Shown here piece after piece: positions 4,964 through 11,616 of a DNA stretch of 16,409 nt. Position 1 is the first letter of the stretch; each line of letters begins with the position of its first letter. The translations under genes and the position numbers were made by a program. This DNA is from JBBTRN01 sp038065175 (GTDB taxonomy: Bacteria; Patescibacteriota; Doudnabacteria; UBA920). The notes under the pieces are model-generated. The model searched no databases, had not been told where the DNA came from, and saw only the letters and a program-made list of their open reading frames with translations. The stretch is taken from contig JBBTRN010000027.1 of the NCBI GenBank assembly GCA_038065175.1, positions 1 through 16,409 on the forward strand. Reading direction: 5' to 3'.

Positions 4964-5803
4964 ATGGCAAATTTTTATTTGATCATCGTTACGGACTGCG
5001 GGGGTAGCGACCGTGGCCGCTATGAGATTGCGGCCTCTCGGTCTTTTTATCCTCGTAGGCCGCCCGCACTGACGTTTTTTGAAACCAATAGCATGAATAC
5101 CCTTCATGCTGGGTTTACCACAGCGGCGCACGTGCTTTCAACGGTGGAGCACTTTGGTCCACTTGCAAGAGGAGAAAGGTTTGGAATTCTTTGCAACGCC
5201 GCGCCGAGGCATGGGACGGAAGATGGCAAAAGATTGCGGGGGGAAGGCCGGAAAGGCGAGGGAGAAGAAATTTATGCGCTGCTCTTGGACAATGGCGCAT
5301 GGGTAGTTGGGCCGAATGCAGGCCTAAACTTCTACTTTATTCAGCATCGTGTCCGAGCATCATACCTCGTGACGGACACTTCCGGTATGACTACTCCGTT
5401 TCGCTCGATGGAAGTTATGGTTCCTACGCTCGCCAAGGTCTTGGGTGCGAAGGATCATCGCAACATCGAGCTCACTGCCAAGTCGCTCTTAGTGCCGGAG
5501 CCGGAGAAAGGAGTTTTCGTTGCTGACTGGGACGAGCACGGTAATTTGTATGTCGTCGCTATCGGTTCTCAAACTTGGGTTCCGGCGATGGGCGAACACA
5601 GCGTGTTCCGCATCGGCGATAAAATCGCTCGCCTAAGGCATGTAGAGGGTATTTTCGCCGGCCAAACCGGCGAACCTACGCTCACTACTGGCAGCCTCAA
5701 ACTTAATGGACAATTCGTCCATTATCTGGTGGTCGTCGGTTCCAGCGCACGGGCGCTGTTCGGAAATCCGCCGGTCGGCGCCAAGGTCGTCATCGAGGAG
5801 TAG
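4964..5803 (+). CDS. Divergent SAM hydroxide adenosyltransferase-like (DUF62/chlorinase-fold) protein
   Basis: The 279-aa product shows the two-part layout of the SAM-dependent chlorinase/fluorinase/hydroxide adenosyltransferase family. An N-terminal alpha/beta part has IIVTDCGGSDRGRYE (7-21, compare TDFGxxDxYV), VVGPNAGLNFYFI (114-126, compare VxPDNGLL) and TTPFRSMEVMVPTLAKVLGA (143-162, compare the TFHGRDIFAPVAA region). A C-terminal beta part has VADWDEHGNLYVVA (186-199, compare IDxFGNLxTN). The family's diagnostic VDPGVG loop reads LCNAAPRHG here and the TFHGRD His is absent, so the SAM-hydrolysing chemistry may be lost or altered. AGGAGG (4954-4959) precedes two adjacent ATGs; 4964 gives the better 4-nt spacing. 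Codons are more GC-rich than in neighbours and terminators bound the unit. It is followed by a CPQC protein gene, probably co-transcribed. Confidence 0.7.
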   Translation: MANFYLIIVTDCGGSDRGRYEIAASRSFYPRRPPALTFFETNSMNTLHAGFTTAAHVLSTVEHFGPLARGERFGILCNAAPRHGTEDGKRLRGEGRKGEGEEIYALLLDNGAWVVGPNAGLNFYFIQHRVRASYLVTDTSGMTTPFRSMEVMVPTLAKVLGAKDHRNIELTAKSLLVPEPEKGVFVADWDEHGNLYVVAIGSQTWVPAMGEHSVFRIGDKIARLRHVEGIFAGQTGEPTLTTGSLKLNGQFVHYLVVVGSSARALFGNPPVGAKVVIEE

Positions 5804-5810
5804 TTTCCGT

Positions 5811-5845
5811 GCCGGGGAGGGGTGCTCATTACCATCTCCCCCGGC
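5811..5845 (+). other. Intercistronic GC-rich hairpin
   Basis: GCCGGGGAG (5811-5819) pairs with CTCCCCCGGC (5836-5845) with one bulged C. There is no T-run, so this is more likely an mRNA processing or stability element than a terminator. It separates the DUF62-like gene from the CPQC gene. Confidence 0.5.
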
Positions 5846-5868
5846 GCCATTTAGGAAAAGGAGAGAGA

Positions 5869-6129
5869 ATGAAAAGTTTTTGCGAGTTTTTTTCTGAAAA
5901 AATCACTGCTGAACTTCGCCAGTTCTTGCTGGAGATTTCTGACGAGGAAGTGGACTTTTATCTCGATCATTGGGGTAAATGTCCACAATGCGTTGCTCGG
6001 ATAGTTGAAGCCTTCCCTCCGGATGAAGGCGACGATGAATGTGATGCGGTAGAAGCGGCGGTGGTAAGGGACAGATTGATCAATTTACTGCTCCCTGGAA
6101 TTTTGAAGTTTGTAAGGAGGAGAGGATAA
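5869..6129 (+). CDS. Small acidic CPQC-motif protein, 86 aa
   Basis: No family is recognised. The protein starts MKSFCEFFSEKITAELRQFL, has HWGKCPQC at 34-41 and then an acidic stretch (PPDEGDDECDA, 50-60) and a helical C-terminus ending FVRRRG. His34, Cys38, Cys41 and possibly Cys58 could bind a zinc ion; such arrangements occur in anti-sigma and other small regulatory proteins, but that is only a resemblance. The ATG at 5869 follows AAAGGAGAGAGA, a good SD. A strong terminator follows at 6161, so it ends the cassette begun by the DUF62-like gene. Confidence 0.7.
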   Translation: MKSFCEFFSEKITAELRQFLLEISDEEVDFYLDHWGKCPQCVARIVEAFPPDEGDDECDAVEAAVVRDRLINLLLPGILKFVRRRG

Positions 6130-6160
6130 GCTGAAGCAAGGCTATCAGCGCAAAGCAAAG

Positions 6161-6206
6161 AGTGCGCGGCGGGAATCATTTCCCCGTGTCAGCGCGCTTT
6201 TTTGTT
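6161..6206 (+). terminator. Strong terminator after CPQC gene
   Basis: AGTGCGC (6161-6167) pairs with GCGCGCT (6192-6198) and CGGGAA (from 6170) with TTCCCCG, followed by TTTTTTG TTTT. It closes the two-gene cassette. Confidence 0.75.
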
Positions 6207-6215
6207 TTGCCAAAA

Positions 6216-6249
6216 AACATTCCAACATTCTGCAGAATGTTGGAATGTT
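6216..6249. repeat. 34-bp perfect palindrome
   Basis: AACATTCCAACATTCTG (6216-6232) is followed directly by its exact complement (6233-6249), with no loop. It sits between the convergent plus-strand terminator and the minus-strand PEP carboxylase operon end. It has no flanking T-run, so a pure terminator role is unlikely. Confidence 0.85.
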
Positions 6250-6256
6250 AATTATT

Positions 6257-6421
6257 CTAATTTTTTCTTTTTTTCTCGCCCCCCCCCTTAAACTCTTCGT
6301 CTAAAGTGAAATCAGGCTTGTTTGGAAAAATTAGTTGTCGGATAACCTCTTCCGCGTTTTCAAGCACCGGTTCTTCGGGATTTTCATGGGGCGCGGAACT
6401 GGGAATGTATGATTTTCTCAT
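6257..6421 (-). CDS. Small acidic/charged protein coupled to PEP carboxylase, 54 aa
   Basis: The ATG lies 3 nt after the PEP carboxylase stop (TAA TTT ATG), so translation is probably coupled. The product begins MRKSYIPSSAPHENPEEPVL, continues ENAEEVIRQLIFPNKPDFTL and ends with three glycines and a Lys/Arg-rich tail. The N-terminal part is acidic and probably partly disordered, and AEEVIRQLIF may form a helix. A run of nine G (9 C on the plus strand, 6279-6287) encodes the glycines seven codons before the stop, so slippage would change the C-terminus. No family is recognised. Its position suggests a partner or regulator of the carboxylase. Confidence 0.6.
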   Translation of the reverse strand: MRKSYIPSSAPHENPEEPVLENAEEVIRQLIFPNKPDFTLDEEFKGGGEKKRKN

Positions 6422-6424
6422 AAA

Positions 6425-7987
6425 TTAGCCCATACTCTGCCTTAAAATCGCCTGTTTTTCGATAATTGGAACCAAGGATTTTTTGGCTTTTAATTGTTTA
6501 TCCCGCACTTTCTTTTCACTAAAAAGAAAGTGCTCGGATTTATGTAACTGTTCGCAAAGTTTCCAGTGCTGTTTTTGTGCTTTTGTGCGCGGGCCTAATT
6601 CCAAAAGTAAATATTTTTCTATTTCCTGAATGTCTTCCCACACTCCGCGCCAGGTCGGGAATTTTTTTGCGAGCTCCATCAGGCCCGGTTTATACAAAAA
6701 CCCGCCGGCTTTTTGCAAATCTAACTTTAAGTTAACATAGTATTTTTCTATTAATTTTAGTTTACCATCGTCAGCCGTTTTTTTCAAACCCCTGCCCGTG
6801 CCAATAAGCTCGGGCGGTATGCCTAGCGAGTAAAGCGCGGCGGTAAAATTAATCGCTCTGGGCAAGCGGACTTTGCCTAAGCCGCGGGAATAGCCAAACA
6901 GACCAATGTGCTGGACCCGCTCCCTTCTTTTAGGCAAATGTTGGGATATTAGGTTTATTAGCGGCGCGATTTTTTCTATGGTTTTCTGGTAAGGGTTTTC
7001 AAAATAGGGGATTAATTCCAAAAGCTCCCGTTCTTCTCCGCGGCTTATTTTTTTGGCGCGTCCGAGGGGTAAATGTTTTTGCAAAAATTTTATTGAGCGT
7101 TTAACATCATTTTTTTTAAAATCATACCTAAATGCCGACTGGATAATAGCCGTGCGCACGCCCTGGTATTCATTATAAAAATCTTGTATACAGCCTGGGT
7201 TAATGCCGCCGCGGAAAGGAAGTGTGCCTACGCCCACAACCGGAAAGAGTTTGAGTTTATATTTTTGTTCAAAGCTTTTATAGCGCGATAACGCGATTTT
7301 TATGGCTAAAACCGTAGGGACAATCCCGGAATTTAGCGCCGGGTCGCTCCTGGCTACATACGGGCGGATGTAATCAGGCACAAAGCCAAATTTCCATTTA
7401 TGGAATTTTAAATACTGCTCTAAAATTTCATCGCTCCTAATAATCGTGGAAACGCTTTCAAATAATGGGATGATTTGAATATGCCTTAGCCCGCTGCCTT
7501 TTTCAAAATGGTACAAGCGGTGCTTTAAATTGGCCACTTCGGAGAATGCCTCCTGGATGTCTATCATTTCCTCGGCCGATTCGGTCATGGGCAAAATTAC
7601 TTCAAACAAAGGCGGGGAGTGGAGGTTCATTTGTTTGGCCAGGGACGCGGCCGTGGCTATGCCCATGAGCGCGCGGCCCATGCGGAATTCGGTTTCGACT
7701 TTAGGGTTGGGCAGGCGGAAAGTCAAAAACCTGTCTTTGCCCAGAGGATGTTTTTTAAAAAAATCCCAATGATCAGCGAGTAATCTTTCTAATACTGATT
7801 CGTCCACTAGTTTCCCTTCCCAGTCCCATTTGTATTCTTCTATGCCCAAATCCGAAAAACATAAAAAACATTCCCGGGCTTCTTTGAGCGTAGGAATGAA
7901 CGGTTCGTCGTGCCAATAGGGCTTCCCGGCGTGATCCGGGTGCTGGGTGGCCATTGTCGCGGGTATGTGGCGGGAGATTTTTTTCAT
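6425..7987 (-). CDS. ppcA: Phosphoenolpyruvate carboxylase, archaeal type
   Basis: The enzyme carboxylates PEP with bicarbonate to oxaloacetate, an anaplerotic step. At 520 aa it matches the short archaeal type (about 480-530 aa), not the ~900-aa bacterial enzyme. The start is set at M13 of the longest frame because the family opens with IPxTMxTQHPD (here HIPATMATQHPD, 7-18). Other motifs are EEYKWDWEGK (50-59), RPYVARSDPALNSG (208-221), GVGTLPFRGGINPG (252-265) and FGYSRGLGKVRLPRAI (364-379) followed by PPELIGTGRGL (391-401). A good promoter puts the transcription start at the ATG, so the mRNA is leaderless. It is divergent from pcm and followed by a coupled 54-aa gene. This form is spread among archaea and a few bacterial groups, including CPR members. 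Confidence 0.93.
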   Translation of the reverse strand: MKKISRHIPATMATQHPDHAGKPYWHDEPFIPTLKEARECFLCFSDLGIEEYKWDWEGKLVDESVLERLLADHWDFFKKHPLGKDRFLTFRLPNPKVETEFRMGRALMGIATAASLAKQMNLHSPPLFEVILPMTESAEEMIDIQEAFSEVANLKHRLYHFEKGSGLRHIQIIPLFESVSTIIRSDEILEQYLKFHKWKFGFVPDYIRPYVARSDPALNSGIVPTVLAIKIALSRYKSFEQKYKLKLFPVVGVGTLPFRGGINPGCIQDFYNEYQGVRTAIIQSAFRYDFKKNDVKRSIKFLQKHLPLGRAKKISRGEERELLELIPYFENPYQKTIEKIAPLINLISQHLPKRRERVQHIGLFGYSRGLGKVRLPRAINFTAALYSLGIPPELIGTGRGLKKTADDGKLKLIEKYYVNLKLDLQKAGGFLYKPGLMELAKKFPTWRGVWEDIQEIEKYLLLELGPRTKAQKQHWKLCEQLHKSEHFLFSEKKVRDKQLKAKKSLVPIIEKQAILRQSMG

Positions 7988-7994
7988 TAATTGT

Positions 7995-8023
7995 ATTATG
8001 ATAAAGAAGTAACCTAATGTCAA
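7995..8023 (-). promoter_or_regulatory. Promoter of PEP carboxylase, leaderless start
   Basis: On the minus strand, TTGACA (8023-8018) and CATAAT (8000-7995) are separated by 17 bp. The -10 box ends 7 nt before the ATG at 7987. The region is shared with the divergent pcm gene. Confidence 0.75.
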
Positions 8024-8027
8024 AATT

Positions 8028-8651
8028 ATGTCTCAAAAGCAGTTAATCGGCGGTTTGATTGGCCGCGGAGTTTTAAAAACCCCCTCTGTCATTAGAGCGT
8101 TTAAAAAAGTGGATAGGGTGGATTTTGTATTGCCGGAATATCAAGCCCAAGCTTACGAAGACCATCCTCTGCCTATAGGTTTTGGCCAGACTATTTCCCA
8201 GCCTTACACAGTAGCTTTGATGCTCGAATGGCTGGCGCCCAAGCAGGGCGATAAAATTTTAGACATTGGTTGTGGCTCGGGTTGGACAACGGCTTTACTG
8301 TCATCAGTTGTCGGGAAAAGGGGTAGGGTGATTGGCATTGAAAGAATTCCCGAGCTTGCGAAGTTTGCGAAATCGAATCTCTCCAAATACCCCTTGCACT
8401 ACCGTACTAGTACGGTGATACATAAAGACGGGAGTAAAGGATATCTAAATTACGCGCCATATGACAAGATGCTCGCTTCAGCATCGGCATTTGATGAAAT
8501 TCCTCCGGCGTGGAAAGAGCAATTGAAAATCGGCGGGCGTATTGTCGCGCCAGTTGGGGAAAGTGTGGTGGTAATAGATAAATTATCGCGGAATAAATAC
8601 AAGCAGACCGAACATTATGGTTTTGCCTTTGTGCCTTTAATCAAAGACTGA
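8028..8651 (+). CDS. pcm: Protein-L-isoaspartate O-methyltransferase
   Basis: This 207-aa SAM-dependent enzyme methylates isoaspartyl residues in damaged proteins. Length fits the family (about 205-220 aa). Motifs are the substrate-site GFGQTISQPYTVALML (51-66), SAM motif I ILDIGCGSGWTTALL (77-91), GIER (103-106) acidic loop, and DGSKGY (134-139). The usual N-V-E-V strand before DGSKG is replaced by HYRTSTVIHK, where the DNA carries a 16-bp perfect palindrome (8401-8416), perhaps a tiny insertion. ATG 8028 lacks an SD. A TATGAT box (7997-8002) overlapping the divergent PEP carboxylase promoter may serve it. Its stop overlaps the region upstream of the tRNA promoter. Confidence 0.93.
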   Translation: MSQKQLIGGLIGRGVLKTPSVIRAFKKVDRVDFVLPEYQAQAYEDHPLPIGFGQTISQPYTVALMLEWLAPKQGDKILDIGCGSGWTTALLSSVVGKRGRVIGIERIPELAKFAKSNLSKYPLHYRTSTVIHKDGSKGYLNYAPYDKMLASASAFDEIPPAWKEQLKIGGRIVAPVGESVVVIDKLSRNKYKQTEHYGFAFVPLIKD

Positions 8652-8655
8652 TATT

Positions 8656-8664
8656 TGTTATAAT
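8656..8664 (+). promoter_or_regulatory. Extended -10 promoter of tRNA-Gly operon
   Basis: TGTTATAAT (TGn plus TATAAT at 8659-8664) lies 16 bp before the tRNA, just after the pcm stop. No strong -35 is visible. Confidence 0.65.
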
Positions 8665-8680
8665 TTTATTGTTAATTTTT

Positions 8681-8754
8681 GCGGGTATCGTATAGTGGTA
8701 GTACGCGACCTTCCCAAGGTTGTGGCAGGGGTCCGATTCCCCTTACCCGCTCCA
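8681..8754 (+). tRNA. tRNA-Gly (CCC anticodon)
   Basis: A full cloverleaf is seen. Acceptor GCGGGTA (8681-8687) pairs with TACCCGC (8744-8750); D stem GTAT/GTAC; anticodon stem CGACC/GGTTG with loop TTCCCAA (anticodon CCC at 8713-8715); T stem AGGGG/CCCCT with loop TCCGATT. Discriminator T and an encoded CCA (8752-8754) complete it. It decodes GGG. The next gene begins 5 nt after the CCA. Confidence 0.95.
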
Positions 8755-8759
8755 AAAAT

Positions 8760-9269
8760 ATGAAAATCTATTTAGCCGGCAATGTGCCTAAGGGCGCGGA
8801 TGAAGAAAGAGATTTTAGGAATTGGCGACTTGCTTACAAAGAAATTTTAGAAAAAATTTTTGATGCTGAATTTTTATTGCCGAATGCCGGTGATATAGAC
8901 GAGAACGATTTTTTGCTGATTGTAGGGAAGGACTCAAGTAGTATCAAAAGTTCCGATTTAGTCATAGTAAATGCCGAAGAAAAATTAGGTGCTGGTACAG
9001 CCATGGAAATGGTTATTGCCAAATATTTTAAAAAGCCAGTTATTACCGTAATGCCTAAAAATTCCCACCACAGACGCACGAATGTTTTATTCCAGGGCAA
9101 ATATTTGGTGGAAGATTGGATGCATCCGTTTATACATACGTTTTCCGATTTTATTGTAGACAGTGTGGACGACATTGGGAATATTAAAAGCGAATTATCA
9201 GGCGCGGCTATTAAAGACATTTCTATAATAGATAAAGCAATAGCACACCGCCGCACAAAACATCCATAA
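8760..9269 (+). CDS. Nucleoside 2-deoxyribosyltransferase-like protein
   Basis: The 169-aa product begins MKIYLAGNV, the first beta strand of the nucleoside deoxyribosyltransferase (NDT) fold. Further family-like elements are the Asp in IVGKDSSSIKSSDLVIVN (about 57-74) and GAGTAMEMVIAKYF (about 80-93), matching the GTxxEMxxA active-site helix whose Glu is the usual nucleophile. Family enzymes cleave or transfer N-glycosidic bonds of nucleosides or nucleotides. The ATG sits 5 nt after the tRNA CCA, so 3' processing of the tRNA would create an almost leaderless mRNA. Its stop abuts the ATG of the Qng1-like gene, so they form an operon and may act in one pathway. Substrate is unknown. Confidence 0.75.
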   Translation: MKIYLAGNVPKGADEERDFRNWRLAYKEILEKIFDAEFLLPNAGDIDENDFLLIVGKDSSSIKSSDLVIVNAEEKLGAGTAMEMVIAKYFKKPVITVMPKNSHHRRTNVLFQGKYLVEDWMHPFIHTFSDFIVDSVDDIGNIKSELSGAAIKDISIIDKAIAHRRTKHP

Positions 9270-10265
9270 ATGAATTTAGAAATCACAACCGCGGATCCTT
9301 TTAATATACTCGCTTCCACTAAGCGGGTAATGGAAAATGCGAATTTTGTTTCCCTGGATTTAGAAGCGGTAAAAACCAAGGCTCCGCTAATTGCGGAGTA
9401 TCTAAAAGCTAACGCTGAATTTCCCGACCACGGCCATAATCTTAGCGGCGATTTTAATACCGACGCCCAGCTGGTATTTTTTGAATCAATGATGGGCTTT
9501 TGTTTTTGGGCAATGCCGGGCGAGCCGAAGTGGAGCGTTGCATTAGAAAGCGGCGAAAAGGTAGACGGCTGGTATGGGGTTTGTGCGGCCTTTAAGCGGG
9601 CATTTGACGAAGGAGTGCCTGTGGCGGATGCAAAGTTTTTGGAAAGTGTTGCAGAAAAACAAGTTAAACATATTTTCCGCTCGGCGACTAAAGCCGAAAT
9701 TCCGCTTTTACAGCGCCGGGTTGCCATTTTAAATAAAAATGCCGCAATGCTTAAAAAAGCATTCGGCGGTCAGGCAGTCAATTTAATAGACGCCGCCGAG
9801 CGCGACGCGGTTAAGCTGTTTAAGCTTCTGCTGGATTTTTTCCCTTCTTATAAAGATGTGACTGTATATAAGGAGCGCGAAGTGGTATTTTTAAAAATTG
9901 CCCACTTGCTGGCCTTGGATTATGAATACCGCCTGCCTCACAAACAGCGGCCATTTTTAAAAAATTTCGACAAACTGTGCGTATTCGCCGACTATAAATT
10001 GCCGCAACTGCTTAGAATGGACGGCATTTTAAAGTATAATGACCAACTTAGCGCCGTTGTGGATTCTTATAAAATAATTCCAGTGGGCACTCCGGAAGAA
10101 GTGGAAATTCGCAGTGGGGCAGTTTGGGGCGTGGAGCTTATACGCCAGCAAATTCCGGAATTTACAACCGTGCAAATTGGGCACGCAATTTGGCTCGCTA
10201 GCCAGGACCAGGCACTGCAGTCAAAAATTAAGCCCTACCACCGCACGCTCACGACTTTTTATTAA
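9270..10265 (+). CDS. Queuosine salvage protein (Qng1/DUF2419 family)
   Basis: The 331-aa protein matches the family that hydrolyses queuosine 5'-phosphate to queuine and ribose 5-phosphate, for reuse in tRNA wobble modification. Motifs seen are FNTDAQLVFFESMMGFCFW (62-80), GWYGVCAAFKRAFDEG (100-115), IFRS (135-138), EIPLLQRR (143-150), FPSYKD (191-196), CVFADYKLPQLL (237-248, the most diagnostic, with the FADY Asp in the active site) and EEVEIRSGAVWGVELI (276-291). Length fits the family (about 300-350 aa). It is best known in eukaryotes and is patchy in bacteria. It starts immediately after the stop of the NDT-like gene. Together with the YhhQ transporter at 2447 it suggests queuine scavenging. 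Confidence 0.88.
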   Translation: MNLEITTADPFNILASTKRVMENANFVSLDLEAVKTKAPLIAEYLKANAEFPDHGHNLSGDFNTDAQLVFFESMMGFCFWAMPGEPKWSVALESGEKVDGWYGVCAAFKRAFDEGVPVADAKFLESVAEKQVKHIFRSATKAEIPLLQRRVAILNKNAAMLKKAFGGQAVNLIDAAERDAVKLFKLLLDFFPSYKDVTVYKEREVVFLKIAHLLALDYEYRLPHKQRPFLKNFDKLCVFADYKLPQLLRMDGILKYNDQLSAVVDSYKIIPVGTPEEVEIRSGAVWGVELIRQQIPEFTTVQIGHAIWLASQDQALQSKIKPYHRTLTTFY

Positions 10266-10291
10266 CCAGGCTATTTTGTATAACTTTAAAT

Positions 10292-10320
10292 TTGTAAAAT
10301 AAAGGAGTTTTTAGTATAAT
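10292..10320 (+). promoter_or_regulatory. Promoter of hisS
   Basis: TTGTAA (10292-10297) and TATAAT (10315-10320) are 17 bp apart. The predicted start near 10327 leaves a ~20-nt leader without an SD before the hisS ATG. Confidence 0.7.
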
Positions 10321-10347
10321 TTAGAGTAGGATTAGCCTTATTTTTTT

Positions 10348-11616
10348 ATGTCTTCTCAAAATTCCGCCAAAGGCGGATCCGCCTTTGGCGGAAAAAAACT
10401 TTCTTTAGAACCCTACAAAGGTACGCGGGATTTTTACCCGCGCGACCAGTTTGCGCAGAACCATATTTTTGATGTATGGCGTAGAGTTGCCCAAAGGTAT
10501 GGCTATTTGGAATATGGCGCATCAATCATCGAGGAAACTGATTTATACCGAGCTAAGACCGGTGAAGAAATTGTGAATGAACAGACCTATTCTTTTACAG
10601 ACCGCGGCGGGAGCGATGTGACCATTCGCCCTGAAATGACCCCCACCGTGGCTCGCATGGTCGCCCAAAAACGCAAGGAGCTCACTTTCCCTTTGCGCTG
10701 GTTTTCTATCCCCAATTTATTCCGCTACGAACGGCCCCAAAGGGGGCGTTTGCGCGAACACTGGCAGTTAAACTGCGATATTTTCGGCGTTGATGGAATT
10801 GAGGCAGACGCGGAAATAATAAGCCTGGCGTATGACATTATGAAGGAGTTTGGGGCGAAAGATGAAAATTTTGTTATTAAATTAAATAACCGCCAGGCGC
10901 TGACTAAAGTATTTTTTGAACTCGGACTAACCGAAGCAAATCAAAAAACTTTTAGGAGGCTTTTAGACAAGAAAGATAAGATTGAAGATTTTAATGAGCA
11001 GGTCAAAGCAATCTTGGGAAAGCCGTTTAACGCGAATCCAAAAGCTGACAATGAAACATCGCAATTAATGCAAAAACTGCAAGCGCTGGGAATAAAAAAT
11101 TTAGTTTACGATCCTTATTTGGTTCGAGGGTTTGACTATTATACCGGTATGGTTTTTGAAATGTACGATGTTAACCCCAAGAACCCCAGGGCGCTGTTTG
11201 GCGGCGGGAGATACGACGATCTGGTAGAAATTTTCGGCGTAGAAAAAGTGCCGGGCGTGGGTTTTGGCTGGGGAGACGTAACTACGAAAGATTTTTTGGA
11301 AACCTATAATCTTTTGCCCGAATATCAGCCGCCCGTGCAATTGTATATAGCTCATCTCGATGGTTATCTTGAAGCCGCAAACAAATTGGCGTCAGATTTA
11401 AGAAAACAAAGTTTAAATGTTGCCGTAGATTTAACAGACCGCAAAGTTTCGGCGCAGATTAAAACGGCAGATAAAGAACAAATTCCTTTTATAGTTGTGG
11501 TTGGCGAAGAGGAAGTAAAAACAGGGAATTATAAAGTCAAAAGCTTGAAAGAGAGTAAAGAAACCAAAGTTGAAGCTGTGGAAATTGCAAATTTAATAAC
11601 AGTCGCGCGTACTTAA
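10348..11616 (+). CDS. hisS: Histidyl-tRNA synthetase
   Basis: This class II aminoacyl-tRNA synthetase charges tRNA-His. The 422 aa fit the family. YKGTRDFYP (23-31) opens the catalytic domain. Motif 2 is FRYERPQRGRLREHWQLNCD (125-144), the His-specific motif is LVRGFDYYTG (258-267), GGGRYDDL lies at 285-292 and motif 3 is GVGFGWG (303-309). The anticodon-binding alpha/beta domain spans about 332-420. The first ~18 residues (MSSQNSAKGGSAFGGKKL) are an unusual extension, mostly encoded by a 32-bp perfect palindrome. No SD precedes the ATG. A downstream start without the palindrome is not available as an ATG nearby, so the extension is probably translated. A NUDIX gene follows after a hairpin. 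Confidence 0.96.
   Translation: MSSQNSAKGGSAFGGKKLSLEPYKGTRDFYPRDQFAQNHIFDVWRRVAQRYGYLEYGASIIEETDLYRAKTGEEIVNEQTYSFTDRGGSDVTIRPEMTPTVARMVAQKRKELTFPLRWFSIPNLFRYERPQRGRLREHWQLNCDIFGVDGIEADAEIISLAYDIMKEFGAKDENFVIKLNNRQALTKVFFELGLTEANQKTFRRLLDKKDKIEDFNEQVKAILGKPFNANPKADNETSQLMQKLQALGIKNLVYDPYLVRGFDYYTGMVFEMYDVNPKNPRALFGGGRYDDLVEIFGVEKVPGVGFGWGDVTTKDFLETYNLLPEYQPPVQLYIAHLDGYLEAANKLASDLRKQSLNVAVDLTDRKVSAQIKTADKEQIPFIVVVGEEEVKTGNYKVKSLKESKETKVEAVEIANLITVART
10362..10393. repeat. 32-bp perfect palindrome in the hisS 5' coding end
   Basis: TTCCGCCAAAGGCGGA (10362-10377) is followed directly by its complement. It encodes the Gly/Ala/Ser/Lys extension at hisS residues 5-15, before the conserved domain. 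Confidence 0.85.

Noticed and set aside
6425..8023. Longer PEP carboxylase start at 8023
   Set aside because: The extra 12 residues are encoded by the promoter region and are absent from the family; the start at 7987 fits the HIPATMATQHPD N-terminus.
8679..8759. N-terminal extension of the NDT-like protein through the tRNA
   Set aside because: The frame runs through the tRNA gene; the family starts at MKIYLAG.
8834..9727. 297-codon minus-strand frame
   Set aside because: It is the antisense shadow of the NDT-like and Qng1-like genes, which have clear family motifs; the antisense frame has no recognisable domain.
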